A DNA stretch of 64,000 nucleotides from Mycoplasma wenyonii str. Massachusetts (GCF_000277795.1 NC_018149.1:62001-126000), one strand, 5' to 3'. Shown: positions 21,541 through 33,941, counted from the stretch's first letter. Notes: generated by a model from the letters alone, not told the origin. Program-made: numbers and translations.

Positions 21541-23592
21541 ATCAGAAAGGCCCTAGAACAGCTATTTAGCTTAAATTACAAAGTCTTTAAGAACTCTATA
21601 GAAAGACCTTTTGAGTTAGCTTTTCTCTCTGATAGGCAATTCTCTGAAATAATCTCTAAGCCCGAAGAAGGAGGAATAAATAACTTATTAGGATTCTCTC
21701 TCACTGAATATGAAAAAAACAAGATTATTCAGAAGATTACAGAGAAGGCAGAAGAGGCAAGTCACACTAAAGACTTTCTTTCAGCCTTACTGCAACTTTG
21801 AGGTGATTTAGCTAATAGGTGTTATTTTTTTAAGGGAACTCTAGAGGATTGAAATAGTTTCTTAAAAAACAAAAGTGAAACTTTTTTAATCTATAACCCA
21901 GAGATTCAGCTACAGAACTTCTCTGACTCTGGAATTCACTTAACTCTCAAGCCAGATGTATTGCTTTACTACAAGGGAAGTTGAAGCTTACTCTTACTTT
22001 CTTATTCCGCAAAACCTAACTCAACTTATCTATCTAAATTTCTTTTTTTCTTTCTCTCTTTAAAGAAATATCTGGGAATAGAAATTCAAGAATTTGTAAT
22101 TGCTTGATTTAATGAGTCAGGTCAACTTCAACTATCTAATTACCTTCCAACAGTTAAGAAAGTAACAAAGAGTACCATACCCGATTATTTCAAGATTTCA
22201 AGAGCTTTAGGACTTCCAGAGTTTAGAGTAAAGAGTCCTTTTACATTTGTAGAACAAACTTGAGCGGGAAATGACTCAAATGGAGCAGAGCAAAAAAGAG
22301 AGAAGATAGTAGAAGCCTTGTTGGAAATGAAAGAGGAATTCCCAAAAAGACTACAACAACTAACTCAACTAGCTAAAAGACTTTTAGAAAATATCCCAGA
22401 AGAGCTAGAGATACTCTCGGAGTGACACAAAACAATCAATTGAGAAAGAGAATTTGAGCTAGACAATCTAGAAACCAATCATCAAATCTTTTTGAAATTA
22501 ATGTTGTTTGAACCAGACTCTGCTAGTTACAAGCAAGTATTGAGTTTTTTGTACCCCAAACTTCCTATTCTCTCCTCTTCAATTACTAGTCTTAAGGGAT
22601 TTAAGGGAATTTTTGAGTTAATAAGAAAACTAGATATTAACTCTTTTCCAGAGAGTACTAGAGTTGAAGGTTTCTGAGATTATCTATTATCTTTCGCTTA
22701 TTCCAGTTTTTTTGGAATGGAGGAGGAGGTTAATCATCACTCTTTGTACTCTAAAGAAGGCTACAAGAAATTAAAAAAAGAGCTTTTAGAGATTGAGTGA
22801 AAGGTCTACTATGACTTCGAGTCCTATGAAGATACTCTCACTCAACTCTCTCTTCAGATCTTTAGAGGGAAAGAACTCTATCTCAAGGAAAACCTAATAC
22901 TAGAAGGGAAAGAAGAGTTAGAAGAGTTTGAAAGAGAGCTCATCTTGAAATTAGCCACTCCCTTCTCTCAACTAGCTTTAGAACTCAAAGAGCTAAAGAA
23001 AAAAGTAGTTTATATCTCCTTCAATAAGACTTTTGAGTGTGAGTGATTAAAAAAACTTTTTGATAAATACAAAGAGAAAAATAGAAAACTTGCTATCTTG
23101 GTCCAATTTATTCAACTACTAACCATTGACTTAAGTGATTGATTTAAATGCTCAAAAAATCTCTCACTTAACTTAATAGGTCCACTAGAAGGAGCTCACA
23201 GCCTAAAAAAACTAACTAAGTTAGTTGCTGAAAAGAAATATTCAGAGATAGAGATGGTTCAAGAAGGTAGAACTGCTCAACTCTTATATTTCTACTTCTA
23301 TCTCTTTGAAGATCCATTAAGCAATAAACATTTAGCCCCTAATAGTTGAATAGTTAAGGAAAGAGGGCCTTCTCCTCTAAAAGAACAACTCAAAGCATAT
23401 TGTGAGTTAGATGTTGAGAATATGGTCTTAGCTGTGAATTGACTTAAGAAAGAATACAAAAGCCAAAAATATCAACTAGTAAGCCAAGAAGATATTCTAA
23501 GCTTTATTAGTTATTTAAAGAATCAACCCCCTTCCGCTTTAGCCCAGTTAATTAAGAATTATGCAATCTGAAGAATTAACTACCATTCTTAA
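21541..23592 (+). CDS. DUF2779-domain protein (RecB/Cas4-like nuclease relative)
   Basis: About 683 residues with about ten TGA Trp. The N-terminus ('LNYKVFKNSIERPFELAFL') parallels the 'lsKsdyl.ylxCpr..WL' opening of this family, and a nuclease-like stretch carries 'LKPDVLLYY' and 'WSLLLLSYSAKP'. The DUF2779 part shows 'VYYDFESYEDTL' (DEDD-like acidic motif), 'KKVVYISFNKTFEC' and late 'LKAYCELDVENMV', the exonuclease-like Asp motif. It is probably a DNA exonuclease. No ATG, GTG or TTG lies before the first conserved block; an ATC at 21541, next to two tandem TAA stops, is the best start. Confidence 0.8.
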
Positions 23593-24652
23593 AAGGAATT
23601 CCTATATTTTTATTAATTATTCCTAGAACGGCTCAAAAAACTATTGAGGTGAAGAAGAGAGGGGAAGAAAGACTATCAAATCTATCTCAAAACCCTCCTA
23701 CCTTATCTCCAAATAATCTCCCAAAGTTCTTGTAACCTAAAGCTCTTTTACAAAGACTAAAGGTGCAGTCCCCTCAATTAGAAAGCACAGAGGTAAACCC
23801 AACTAAAAAGATTACAAAAGCAATAAATCCAACATCTTGATTGTGAAAGTTTCCCTTTCCGAATCACTCTGACTTAAATGCATAAATACTTAAAGCAGAA
23901 AAGACTATTGCAGAAAGTAGTGCAGAGCAAATAGTTCCCTCTAGAGTCTTAGTTGGGCTGTAGTCAGAAAGTCTAGTCGCTCCCAACTTTCTCCCGAATA
24001 CAAAAGAGAAAGAGTTACTAAAGAAAGAAATAGCAACTACTAGTATTAAGGCTCAAATTGGGAGATAAAAGGCTAATAGAAAGAAAGAAGTTCAGCCTAA
24101 ATAGTGTTGTTTAGTTAGCTTCCCCCCTACTTTCTTTATTACTAGTGCATCCTCCCCGGTAATATCTGGTAGTAAAAACTTCACAAAGAATCTTCAACTT
24201 GTTCTGTTTGCAATAAAGAAATAGAGTTGAAAGAGTAAATATTGAGTGGCATTGGAGATATCTCATTTGCCATTTCTTTTTTCTATACACAAAGTGCAAA
24301 TCAAAGGAGCAAATATTAAGAATGTAAAGAGTCAATTGAATTTTTGAGCTCTCTTGTAGTAAATTGGAGGGGTTACAAGAGAGAAGATCTCTCTAATACT
24401 TCCAAAAACAAAGATGAACCCAAAAATAACTAGAAGAGTTAATCCAGAGTATTTGAAGACTCGAGATCAAACAGTTTGATTTTTAAGAAAACTAAAAAGT
24501 TTAGAGAGAGGGAAAGAGTTAGTTCCTTCAGCTAATGTAGGAACAATTCAACAAATTAAGAGAGTAGAAAGGGAAATAAAAAAAGTAAGTAGACAGAAAA
24601 AATGTTTTGTCCTATCCTTTCTCTCCTGATCAGAGCATCAGAGAGAAAGCAT
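23576..24652 (-). CDS. cdsA: Phosphatidate cytidylyltransferase
   Basis: 358 residues, polytopic. CdsA makes CDP-diacylglycerol for phospholipid synthesis. The family signature is clear in the last third: 'SDYSPTKTLEGTI' (S.K....EG) and 'NWGDCTFSLCKRALGYKNFG' followed by 'GGFWDRFDSL' (metal-binding DR.DS). The first two thirds hold several hydrophobic helices with TGA-coded Trp. The N-terminal ~100 residues are longer than in E. coli. Its 3' end overlaps the convergent DUF2779 gene by 17 bases. It follows frr on the same strand, the usual pyrH-frr-(uppS)-cdsA order without uppS. Confidence 0.9.
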
Positions 24653-24671
24653 TTTAGGTAACTACATACCC

Positions 24672-25229
24672 CTACTTTAGTTGTCTAAATTGTTTCTCGT
24701 GAGTAGCTCAATCTGTCTCTATTTCAGCTAGATATTTAGAGAGTTCTTTCTCTAATAGGTTCTTATTGGAATGCAATTCATTTTCAGAGGGATATCAACC
24801 CTTGAATTTCTTTTGTAAGTCTTGTCTCTTAGTTCTAAGAGCTATTTTTGCCTCTTCAATTACTTGCTTACTACTTTTGATCTTTTCTTCTCTAATTTCT
24901 GAAGTTGGTTCAGGAATAGAGCAGATTATCTCACTATCTTTGGAGTTAATAGTGACATTTGGTTTAGCTTTCTTAATAGCTTTTTCAATTTCATGTAGTA
25001 TCTTTTGAGTTACTAAATAGGGCTTAATGTGTAACATTCTGGCTGACTCTAAGTTAATAGAAGCTAGTTCAGACAAGGAACTAAGTTGGTTATCTTGTTC
25101 TACTTTGATAGTGTAGAAATGTTTAGGATTGAGTCTCAGAATACTGAACTCCTCTAATTTCTCTAACATTCTGTTTCTTATTTTTGAGTACTCTTGCTTT
25201 AAACCTTCTCGCCAGTTAGTTGAATCCAT
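24672..25229 (-). CDS. frr: Ribosome recycling factor
   Basis: 185 residues, the canonical length. RRF splits post-termination ribosomes with EF-G. Matching blocks are 'SLSELASINLESARMLHIKPYL', 'LHEIEKAIKKAKPNVTINSKDSEIICSIPE' (family: ieKAI..SdLGlnP..dG..IRl.iP) and a C-terminal helical bundle. The N-terminal arm of the three-helix domain is normal. It starts 3 bases after pyrH, and the pyrH-frr pair is conserved across bacteria. Confidence 0.93.
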
Positions 25230-25232
25230 TAT

Positions 25233-25937
25233 CTAAACAACTTCAGAAAACTCTATCTCACCCTTTACTGCCTTTACAAAACTATTTTCAGCCTCTTGAT
25301 CAAAAAGTACCAATCTTAACTTATTATCTCTAGCTAGTTTTATAGATGATTGATCTATTACTCTTAGATCTTTAGTAATCAAGTAATCATAACTTACTTT
25401 AGATAAAAAGACTGCATCTTCAAATACATTTGGATCTTTGTCATAAATACCTTTAACTCCCTCTTTTCCAATAAATACTTCTTTTGCTCCAATTTCTATA
25501 GCTCTAATGATTGCAGCACTATCAGTGCTGTAACAAGGCTCTCCAACTCCCCCAGCAAATAAAGCTATCTCTCCACCCCCCAAAGAGCTTTCAATTTCTG
25601 AGAGAGTGTATCTATCTGTTATTCTTTCAACTTCTATAGCAGAAAATAACTTAGCTTTTATCCCTTCAGACTCTAAAGCCTTTTGCAACACAAAACAGTT
25701 AATAATAGTAGAAACCATTCCAATGTAATCTCTTTCATTTGACTTAAGAAAACCTAATCTTCCTTCCCTCCCTCTTCAGAGATTTCCTCCCCCTACAACT
25801 ATTCCAAGAGAATAAAGCTTTGAGAGCTCTTTTAGTTGTTTAGCTAAATCTTGTAATTTATCTTCATCAAAGGCATCTCCCTCTGAAGCTAACGCACCAC
25901 CACTTAGTTTCAGAAGTAGTCTTGTCTTACCTGACAT
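25233..25937 (-). CDS. pyrH: Uridylate kinase
   Basis: 234 residues. UMP kinase makes UDP from UMP. The N-terminus 'LLLKLSGGALASEG' is the amino-acid-kinase phosphate loop, 'IVVGGGNLWRGRE' the second Gly-rich loop (Trp by TGA at about 25777), and 'FAGGVGEPCYSTDSAA' and 'GVKGIYDKDPN' are the UMP/ATP sites. The ATG overlaps the last codons of the preceding gene by 11 bases, so it is translationally coupled to the unknown gene that follows atpD. Confidence 0.95.
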
Positions 25938-26673
25938 TCTTAATAGAGTCTAAAGCAAGAGATTCGAAATATTCTGCCAATACAACCCAAGAGACTAGGT
26001 TTTGAGTTCCAATTTCTAATAAGTAAGGTAATTCCCTCAATTGAAGCTCATTTGAGTTGTGATTAAACTTAGCTCCCCCACTACCCAAAAACAAAGGCTT
26101 TAGTTTCAACTTTTGTTGAAAACAAAAGAAAACTGTACCAAACTCAGACAATTCCCTTGAGGGATCATAACTAATAAAAGAAAACTCACTCAGAGAGCCA
26201 TTCTTTAATTGGTTTAGACTAGCACTACTTAAGTAACTGTAAATAGATAGATTGGGAGATTGAGACTTTAAGTAATTTATTTGTTCACTAATTAAAGGTA
26301 GTTCAGGAGAGTCACTATCTATCAATACAAATGTAGGTGCTTGTAACTTCTTAAGACTCAAAAATTCTTTTAAAGAGTGAAAGGAGGCATTTTTAAGAGC
26401 TAACTCTCTGCCACTAAAAACTTCTCACTGATTGGATTGAGTGCTTAAAAACTCAGTTATTAATCTCTCTAGATAGTGTGTGTTGGGCTGAAGAGAAAGT
26501 AAAAAGTTTTCGAGTCCTAAGTAGTGAAAAAAATTACTTCTTAATTTTTCTATTTTCTGCAAATAAAAAAGAGCTTTAGAGTGTGAACTATTTTGTAGGC
26601 TCCCTGCAAACTCTTGATAATAGGTTGTTATTGCTTGTTGTGCTAGCTCTGAGAATTTAGGGTCAGAACCCAA
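25927..26673 (-). CDS. Unknown protein between atpD and pyrH
   Basis: 248 residues from a TTG (an ATA two codons earlier, 10 bases from an AAGGAGG inside atpD, is also possible). It occupies the place where the epsilon gene normally follows atpD, but no epsilon features are present. A helical N-terminal third is followed by a mixed middle part. The last 30 residues ('SWVVLAEYFESLALDSIKNVR') weakly resemble part of the C-terminal helix of F1 gamma (LLESLASEHaaR). Coupled on both sides (2 bases after atpD, 11-base overlap with pyrH). An ATPase-associated role is possible but unproven. Confidence 0.75.
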
Positions 26674-26675
26674 AA

Positions 26676-28130
<1,455 letters not shown>

Positions 28131-28214
28131 TTAAAGAATTCAATGTAATTGAGGTTGTAATAAAGCTCTAAGTAATAATCTAAACTTCTAAGATAGACCT
28201 ATCATTAAGGTTTT

Positions 28215-28255
28215 AAAGGAGAAAGGAAATTTAAGTTAAATTTTATTTCTCCTTT
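28215..28255. terminator. Inverted repeat between atpD and tRNA-His
   Basis: AAAGGAGAAA at 28215-28224 pairs with TTTCTCCTTT at 28246-28255, with an inner AT-rich complementary stretch. It could be a hairpin in the transcript of either strand. It lies upstream of both divergent units, so a transcript-leader or regulatory role is as likely as termination. Confidence 0.35.
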
Positions 28256-28262
28256 TGTTGCT

Positions 28263-28339
28263 GGCGGTTATGGTGAAATGGTCAACACACCTGATTGTGG
28301 TCCAGGCATGTATGGGTTCGAATCCCATTAATCGCCCCA
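28263..28339 (+). tRNA. tRNA-His(GTG)
   Basis: A 77-nt tRNA with encoded CCA. An extra 5' G pairs with discriminator C, the His identity element. The acceptor GCGGTTA pairs with TAATCGC (one G-U). The anticodon loop TTGTGGT gives GTG. The T-arm is ATGGG-TTCGAAT-CCCAT. The innermost anticodon stem pair appears to be A-C. It is inserted in the ATPase gene cluster on the opposite strand. Confidence 0.92.
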
Positions 28340-28362
28340 TTTAAGTCAATTCTTTTCATTCA

Positions 28363-29034
28363 ATGGCCAAAACAGTTATGCAGATGATTCACACATATAG
28401 ATGTGATGGATCTTTATATAAATCTCTCGAAGGTCATCACTGCATACACGAAGGGAAAGAAAGTTGAATTTTCTTTTTACCCCCCCTACAAGCTCAGAGA
28501 ATCAAAGAGTTAGATCAAAATCCCTCTGATTATGGTAGATTCCCCAGAAGACGAAGATGCGCCACTCTAACCACTAAACACCCAACCTTTTGGTTTTTCT
28601 GAAAAGACCATTGATTTAATGTTCTCTTAACCCTCCTACCTAACAATAAGTACAGTCTTTATCTGAGAATTGCAACTCCCCCAATAATAGAAGAAAAAGC
28701 TCTTAAGTACATAGAGCTAGATTTAGCTCTAACTCTTAATAGTGAAAAGGGTTTAGAGTTACTTCACAACGATGAGTATCAATTTAACTCTCAGAAAATG
28801 AGATACACCCCCAACCTAAAGAGAGAAGTTTCAAGAGTTATAAGAGAAGTCTTTTATCTACTTAAAAACAATTGATTTGAAAAGTTAGTAGAAGAAAGTT
28901 GAATTGACTCTCTTTGAGATAAAGTACTAGATACTACTGGTAAGAGTAAGTCTTATTACTTTAAAGATTCAAGGAGTGATGACAAAGATGAAGAGTACTC
29001 TGAAAGGGGAATAGAAGTAGGAGAGTTAGACTAG
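28363..29034 (+). CDS. Ntdp/DUF402-family nucleoside tri-/diphosphatase
   Basis: 223 residues from an ATG 23 bases after tRNA-His, so probably one transcript. The alignment to the DUF402 (Ntdp) family is strong in order: 'IHTYRCDGSLYKSLEG', 'WFFWKDHWFNVLL', 'YLRIATPPIIEEKALKYIELDLALTL' and 'LLHNDEYQFNSQKMRY' (family: YnlsSPf...YiDyDLDi..., LDeDEye). The acidic residues that bind metal (ELDL, NDEY) are mostly kept, although one Asp of the DYDLD motif is replaced. Family members hydrolyse nucleoside tri- and diphosphates. An RRRRC run at ~residues 66-70 is an unusual basic insert. Convergent 4-base overlap with atpG. Confidence 0.85.
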
Positions 29035-29906
29035 CTTTTAACCTTAATAGCTGCAGTAATTTCAGAGATTTCTTGAGTAATAACAGCTTGCTTCATCTTT
29101 CTGTAAAGTATTTGATACTCTTGTAACTTCTCTTCTGCAGCCTTTATTGCATTACTCATAACATCCTTTCTTAGATTGTGTTCAGCAATCTTAGATTCAA
29201 CCAAAGAGAGTTGTAAGGTTCTCTCAAAGAAAGTAGGAAACATCTCTACTACACAATCGGGTGTGTGCACTTTGTATTCATGAGTTTCATACCTTATTGA
29301 TCTCTCTACTCCACCAAAGTAGTCTTCAGTGAAAGGAAGTAGTTTTTTTAACTTAAAGGGTTTTGAAGGAGATTTGTGAACTATCTGAAGAAAGTAACAA
29401 CCTCTATTCACATATTCCTTTAAGAGATAGTTAGTACATTTCTCTATGTGTGTAGAGTAATTTGCAAAAGGAAACTCAGAGTTATAAGACTTAATGATTT
29501 TGTCTTTAAAGGGAGTATTAGCTAATAAGCTAGTAATTTTCTTTCCAAAAACTACTAAAAGAGTATGTTTTTCATAGAAATTACTCTTTATGTAATCTAC
29601 TATTTGCTTATTAAACCTACCACAAAGAGCTAAATCAGTTCCTATAACTACTAATAGAACTAGTTTTTTGTGTATCTTTTCAGCTAATAAAAACTTTTTA
29701 TTAGTTACAGTGAAGTCGTGTTCATAGCTGTCATAGAACTTTTTGAATAGGAACTTAATACCTACACAATATTCATGACTTCTATAAGCTATCTTTCTGT
29801 AATTCTTTAACTTAGCTGAAGAGATTAACTGTAGAGCTTCAGTTACCTTAAGAATGAATCTCATATCCTTAATCTTTTTGGCAATTAATAAGGTAGCTGT
29901 AGACAT
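29031..29906 (-). CDS. atpG: ATP synthase F1 gamma subunit
   Basis: 291 residues, no TGA. Gamma is the rotor stalk. N-terminal helix 'FILKVTEALQLISSAKLKNYRK' and C-terminal helix 'ESKIAEHNLRKDVMSNAIKAAEEKLQ' ending 'YRKMKQAVITQEISEITAA' give the coiled-coil shaft. 'TDLALCGRFNKQIV' is the conserved globular-domain motif (DrGLcGgfN). The first Met region is a little shorter than usual. It is the last gene of the atpBFHAG block on this strand. Confidence 0.95.
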   Translation of the reverse strand: MSTATLLIAKKIKDMRFILKVTEALQLISSAKLKNYRKIAYRSHEYCVGIKFLFKKFYDSYEHDFTVTNKKFLLAEKIHKKLVLLVVIGTDLALCGRFNKQIVDYIKSNFYEKHTLLVVFGKKITSLLANTPFKDKIIKSYNSEFPFANYSTHIEKCTNYLLKEYVNRGCYFLQIVHKSPSKPFKLKKLLPFTEDYFGGVERSIRYETHEYKVHTPDCVVEMFPTFFERTLQLSLVESKIAEHNLRKDVMSNAIKAAEEKLQEYQILYRKMKQAVITQEISEITAAIKVKS

Positions 29907-29947
29907 TGGTTAGTTAAGTTACAAGCTTAAGAGAGCTAAAAGATTAG

Positions 29948-31468
29948 CTAACTACGAGACATTAAAAAGTGTTTGTATTCAGTGTGAAAGATATTAGTCA
30001 TAACTTCTTTAATACCTTCTGAGACTCTTTCAGCTAGAGAAAGAGTGTGATAGAACTCATGTGTTCTTCAAGAACGTAATACTCTTTGACAAACCTCAGA
30101 GACTCACTCTTTCTTTTCTATCTCTAGTATCAACTTAGTTGCAATTAAGTGAAGTAGCATCAGTTCATCTTTTGGTCCATAAGGTTTTAATGGAGCTTGC
30201 TTTAGTATAGGAAGAATTCTCTCACCTATAGAGAAGATTCTCTTAGATTCTTCATTTAAGTCTGTAGAGAACTTAGAGAACTCTATTAGCTCAAAGTATT
30301 GAGAAACAAAGAGTTTCAAAGAGCTAGTCATGCTCTTAATTGCTAATTCTTGAGCAGATGCTCCAACCCGAGAAACTGAGTTAGTTAGGTCAATAGCTGG
30401 TCTTTGACCAGAGTTAAAGAGATTGGTCTTAAGGAACAATTGACCATCAGTAATTGAGATTACATTGCTGGGAATATAAGCAGCTATGTCATCTGATTGA
30501 GTTTGAATTATTGGAAGAGCTGTAATAGAACCTCCTCCATTTTCCTTTGAGAGCTTACCAGCTCTTTCTAGTAATCGGCTGTGAAGATAGAAGATATCCC
30601 CCGGAAAAGCCTCTCTACCTGGAGGGAAGTTAAGTAATAAGGAAAGAGTTCTGTAAGCAATAGCATGTTGAGTTAGGTCGTCATAGATGATCAATACATC
30701 CTTACCTTCTCACATTCAGTGTTCTGCCATAGCCACTCCAACAAATGGAGCAAGGAATTGTTGCGCTGGTGAGTCAGATGCGCTAGCCACTACAAAAGCT
30801 GTGTAACTAAGAGCTCCAATCTTCTCAAGCTCTTTAGATAGTTGGAATAAAGTAGAGTTCTTTTGTCCAACAGAGACATAAACACAATTAACATTTCTAT
30901 CTTTTTGGTTAACAATAGCTTCTAGAGCTAAAGAAGTTTTACCAGTGTGTCTGTCTCCAATAATTAACTCTCTTTGCCCCTTACCAATAGGAATCATGGC
31001 ATCAATTGCCAAGATACCTGTATAAAGAGGTTCACAAACAGAGCTTCTTTCCATAACCTCTGGAGCGGGAGCCTCAACATGGGATCACTTATCTATTCTG
31101 ATCTCTCCTAAACCATCAATAGCATTCCCGAACACATCTATTATTCTTCCCAGCAATTGATCTCCATTAGGTGCAGAGAAGGTTTTACCAGTTCTAATGG
31201 CACTCATTCCCTCAGAAACCTTGTCATATCTACCCAGAACAACAGCTCCAATACTACTCTCTCTAAGAGTTAGTACTAGAGCTTGAATCTTGTCCGGACC
31301 AATTAATACAACCTCATTTAGAGTACAGCTGGAGAGACCAGAGATAGAGAGTATTCCATCTTGATTAGAGAGAACCTTTCCTGTTCCTTCTTCTCTAAGA
31401 GTTAACTCTTTATCCTGAATTAATCTCTTTAGTGACTCTGCAAACTCTTCTAGTCTGTTAGTAGACAT
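29948..31468 (-). CDS. atpA: ATP synthase F1 alpha subunit
   Basis: 506 residues. Walker A appears as '[15 protein letters not shown]' (usual GDRqTGKT), with '[16 protein letters not shown]' as Walker B and 'LLERAGKLS' with the catalytic-site region. 'SRVGASAQ' carries the alpha arginine finger segment. TGA Trp codons at about 31082, 30713 and 30101 split the frame under the standard code. The start ATG is one base after the atpH stop. Confidence 0.97.
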
Positions 31469-31469
31469 A

Positions 31470-32036
31470 CTACAGCATTAGAGATAATTTTTCCTTAATA
31501 TTAGCTAGCTGTTTAGCTAGAGAGCACTCTAATATAGTGTCATCACATTCTACTCTTATACCAGCAATCATCTCACTAGAAATTAAGTATTCAATAGTTA
31601 GCTCTCCTCCATATTTCTCTCTCAAACTATTTTCCAGTCTATCTTGATTAGCTTGATTTAATTTATGAGAGCTATAGACTTTTATATTTTTCTTATTTAG
31701 CTCTAACTCTAATTTATAGACTAAGTTTTCCAGAAAGAAAGAAAGGTACTTAATTAAATAGAACTGAAGAAGGAGTAATAGAGTAGAAGATAAATAAGTT
31801 TGCTTAAATGCAAAGAGTCTAATTAATTCTTGTAGGAATTTCTCTTTCTTTTCATTCTCTAGCATAGGAGAGGAAAGAAAAGCAGTGAATTCAGGATAAG
31901 CCTTTAAGAAAGCAAGTAAAGAGTTTGTTTCATCCAAGAGTACTAAGAAATCCACTCTCTGGGAGTAACAAGACATTAAAGCAGAAGTGAACTTAATTAC
32001 TTTCTCTCTCTCTTTATTGCAATCTGTAAAGCTCAT
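31470..32036 (-). CDS. atpH: ATP synthase delta subunit
   Basis: 188 residues. The delta (OSCP) subunit links the b stalk to F1. The sequence is diverged but keeps the helical N-terminal domain ('LLAFLKAYPEFTAFLSSPMLENEKKEKFL') and the C-terminal beta region ending 'IEYLISSEMIAGIRVECDDTILECSLAKQL' (family: vd..liGGi.v.igd.v.D.Si...L). Position between b and alpha subunits confirms the call. Confidence 0.9.
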   Translation of the reverse strand: MSFTDCNKEREKVIKFTSALMSCYSQRVDFLVLLDETNSLLAFLKAYPEFTAFLSSPMLENEKKEKFLQELIRLFAFKQTYLSSTLLLLLQFYLIKYLSFFLENLVYKLELELNKKNIKVYSSHKLNQANQDRLENSLREKYGGELTIEYLISSEMIAGIRVECDDTILECSLAKQLANIKEKLSLML

Positions 32037-32038
32037 AT

Positions 32039-32638
32039 CTAACTCTTCTTAAGAGCTTGTTGTTTTAGTTGATCTGCTGGAAGAGAACCTTTAAAGACAG
32101 TATCTAATTCATCTAGATAGTCATCAATAATTCTTGATTGAGTTGTAGGATTAATAGCCCCTCTAATTAGCTTTTCAGCTAACTCAACAGAAAGAGTAAC
32201 TATGTGTTGGTTTACTGTTCTCTTGGCCTCTTCTTCCATCAATTTAACTCTCTTATTAGCATCATCAATAATCTCTTGTTTCATCTTTTCAGCTTCTTGC
32301 ATTCTTTGTTCCAGTATTTGTTTTTCTTTCTCTTGTCTTTCCTTTAAGAATTGCTTTCTTTCAGCTATAAAGTTTTGTTGTTCTTGTTGTAGGGTAGTTA
32401 GAGCCTGTCTGGTTTCTTTTGTTGCAATAGAAAGATCAGTGTGAACCTTATCTAATTTATCTTTTTGAGAATTTATGAACTTATTTGTAGGCTTTCAGAA
32501 GAAGTAAACAATAAAGATTACTACTGAGAGAGAAGAGACTAGGTGAGCAACAATAACACTAGTTTGTGGTTGAGTGAACATCTTTACTAGAGACTGAATT
32601 TGATTAGTTCAGCCATTACCCGCAGATTCAAAAAACAT
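32039..32638 (-). CDS. atpF: ATP synthase F0 b subunit
   Basis: 199 residues. One transmembrane helix at ~30-50 ('VSSLSVVIFIVYFF') is followed by a long charged helix ('QEQQNFIAERKQFLKERQEKEKQIL...') that forms the peripheral stalk, and a C-terminal delta-binding part. The N-terminal extension before the membrane helix has no lipobox Cys. The ATG overlaps the atpB stop (TAATG), so the a-to-b coupling leaves no room for atpE. Confidence 0.92.
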
Positions 32639-33396
32639 TATCCCTTGTGTTCTACATCTTTAGCCATACTTCAGTAAGAGAAGGTTAGAAGTAGGAAGAT
32701 CATTGAGTGAAGAGCACCATCAACTATATCAAAGTAAATATGAAGAGGGAATAAAGCTGTTCCGGTGTAGACTGACCCGCTTGTACCTCCCAATGTTTTT
32801 AATACTTCTTCCAAGAAATGTTTCACCATAAATAAAACAATAGCTCCAGCAAAATAGTTTCCTCACAATCTAAGCCCTAAAGAAACAATCTTCCCGACTT
32901 CTCCTAATACCTTCAGAACATCTGGAATAGGCAAGATTTTCTTTCCTTTCCACTTCAATCAAATACAGTAGTCTCTGCAGAACCCTCAACCCTTTGCAGT
33001 CACTCCAAGGAAGATAGTTCCTAAAAAGACTAAGGTAGCAATAGAGATAGGTACTATTGCAAAAGTACTGATCCCATTAAACCCAAACATACCTACTAAG
33101 CTACTTCCTCAGAAGTAGAAGACTATATATATAAAGAAAGGAATAACAAAGCTATATCTTCTTCCTAACATTTCTATAGTTGTTTTCTTTATTCATCTAA
33201 TTAACAGAAAGACAAGAAATACAACTTTAGGTAGTCTCTTGTAGCTCTTCATCCTATCTAGAGTTAGCTTGTAATAAAGACCAAAGAATAGTATCAATAC
33301 TGTAAGTACAAAAGCTCCTGAAACTAAACGGTTTATGCTGTTAACCTCTTCACTTTGACCATTGTTTTGAAAAAATATCAAACTATTCAAAAACAT
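32638..33396 (-). CDS. atpB: ATP synthase F0 a subunit
   Basis: 252 residues, about five or six transmembrane helices with many TGA Trp. The proton-channel motif 'VGKIVSLGLRLWGNYFAG' holds the essential Arg in the LRLWGN segment. 'IYFDIVDGALHSMIFLLLTFSYWS' is the last conserved helix pair. It is preceded by three multi-helix proteins of unknown function and followed directly by atpF. Confidence 0.93.
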
Positions 33397-33398
33397 AT

Positions 33399-33935
33399 CT
33401 AAGTTCTAAAGAAGAAGTTGTAACTCTTATCAGGAATATATACAAAGGAAGTAAAGAGTCTTACCAAAGGAAGTATTAAAGCTCCCGCAAGAGCAAATCA
33501 TCGGTTAAAGAAATAATCTCCTTTGCCACTTCCTTCCATTCCTCCGTTAGTTGCTCAAGAAATCAAATGACCTACTGCAAACACAAAGATTGAAGAGCAA
33601 ATACTTAATAGTTGAAAGAGATAAATCTTGAACTTAAAACTTGTAAGACTTTTAGTTCTATCTCTGTAATTTAAATATTTAACTAATCAGAAAGAATAAT
33701 CATTTCTTAATAAGTGCAATTTAAATAACTTACAACAAAACTTATATTTACAACTCAAGAACACATACTGTAGTAATGCAGATAAGGTTGCAGTTATAGT
33801 TGCTCCTAACTTTCCTGCAACTGCATTTTCAGTCACATTAATCATCATGTCCCAAACAATTGCAAAGCTAACATAAATGCTTAATGCTAGCTGTGCAGAT
33901 AAGAAGTGGATTCTATACCATCTCTCACTCTCCAC
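33399..33935 (-). CDS. Polytopic membrane protein upstream of atpB
   Basis: 178 residues from an ATG, ending two bases before atpB. About four transmembrane helices ('LSIYVSFAIVWDMMI', 'ATLSALLQYVFL', 'LLSICSSIFVFAVGHLI', 'FALAGALILPLVRLF'). In other bacteria the atpI or uncI gene sits here, but the sequence does not match that small two-helix protein. It is not the c subunit either: no Gly-rich helical hairpin with a membrane acidic residue is visible. Probably ATPase-associated by position; function unknown. Confidence 0.72.
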
Positions 33936-33941
33936 TTAGTT

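Noticed and set aside
25927-26673. Considered as a second gamma subunit
   Set aside because: Only about 20 C-terminal residues resemble gamma; the N-terminal helix signature is absent and a clear atpG exists at 29031.
28530-28590. tRNA-like stretch on the minus strand (GGGTGTTTAGTGGTTAGAG)
   Set aside because: No T-arm or acceptor pairing follows, and the plus strand encodes a well-conserved DUF402 protein.
28363-29034. First thought to be NrdR because of the RRRRC run
   Set aside because: There is no zinc-finger Cys set or ATP-cone; the DUF402/Ntdp alignment covers the protein in order.
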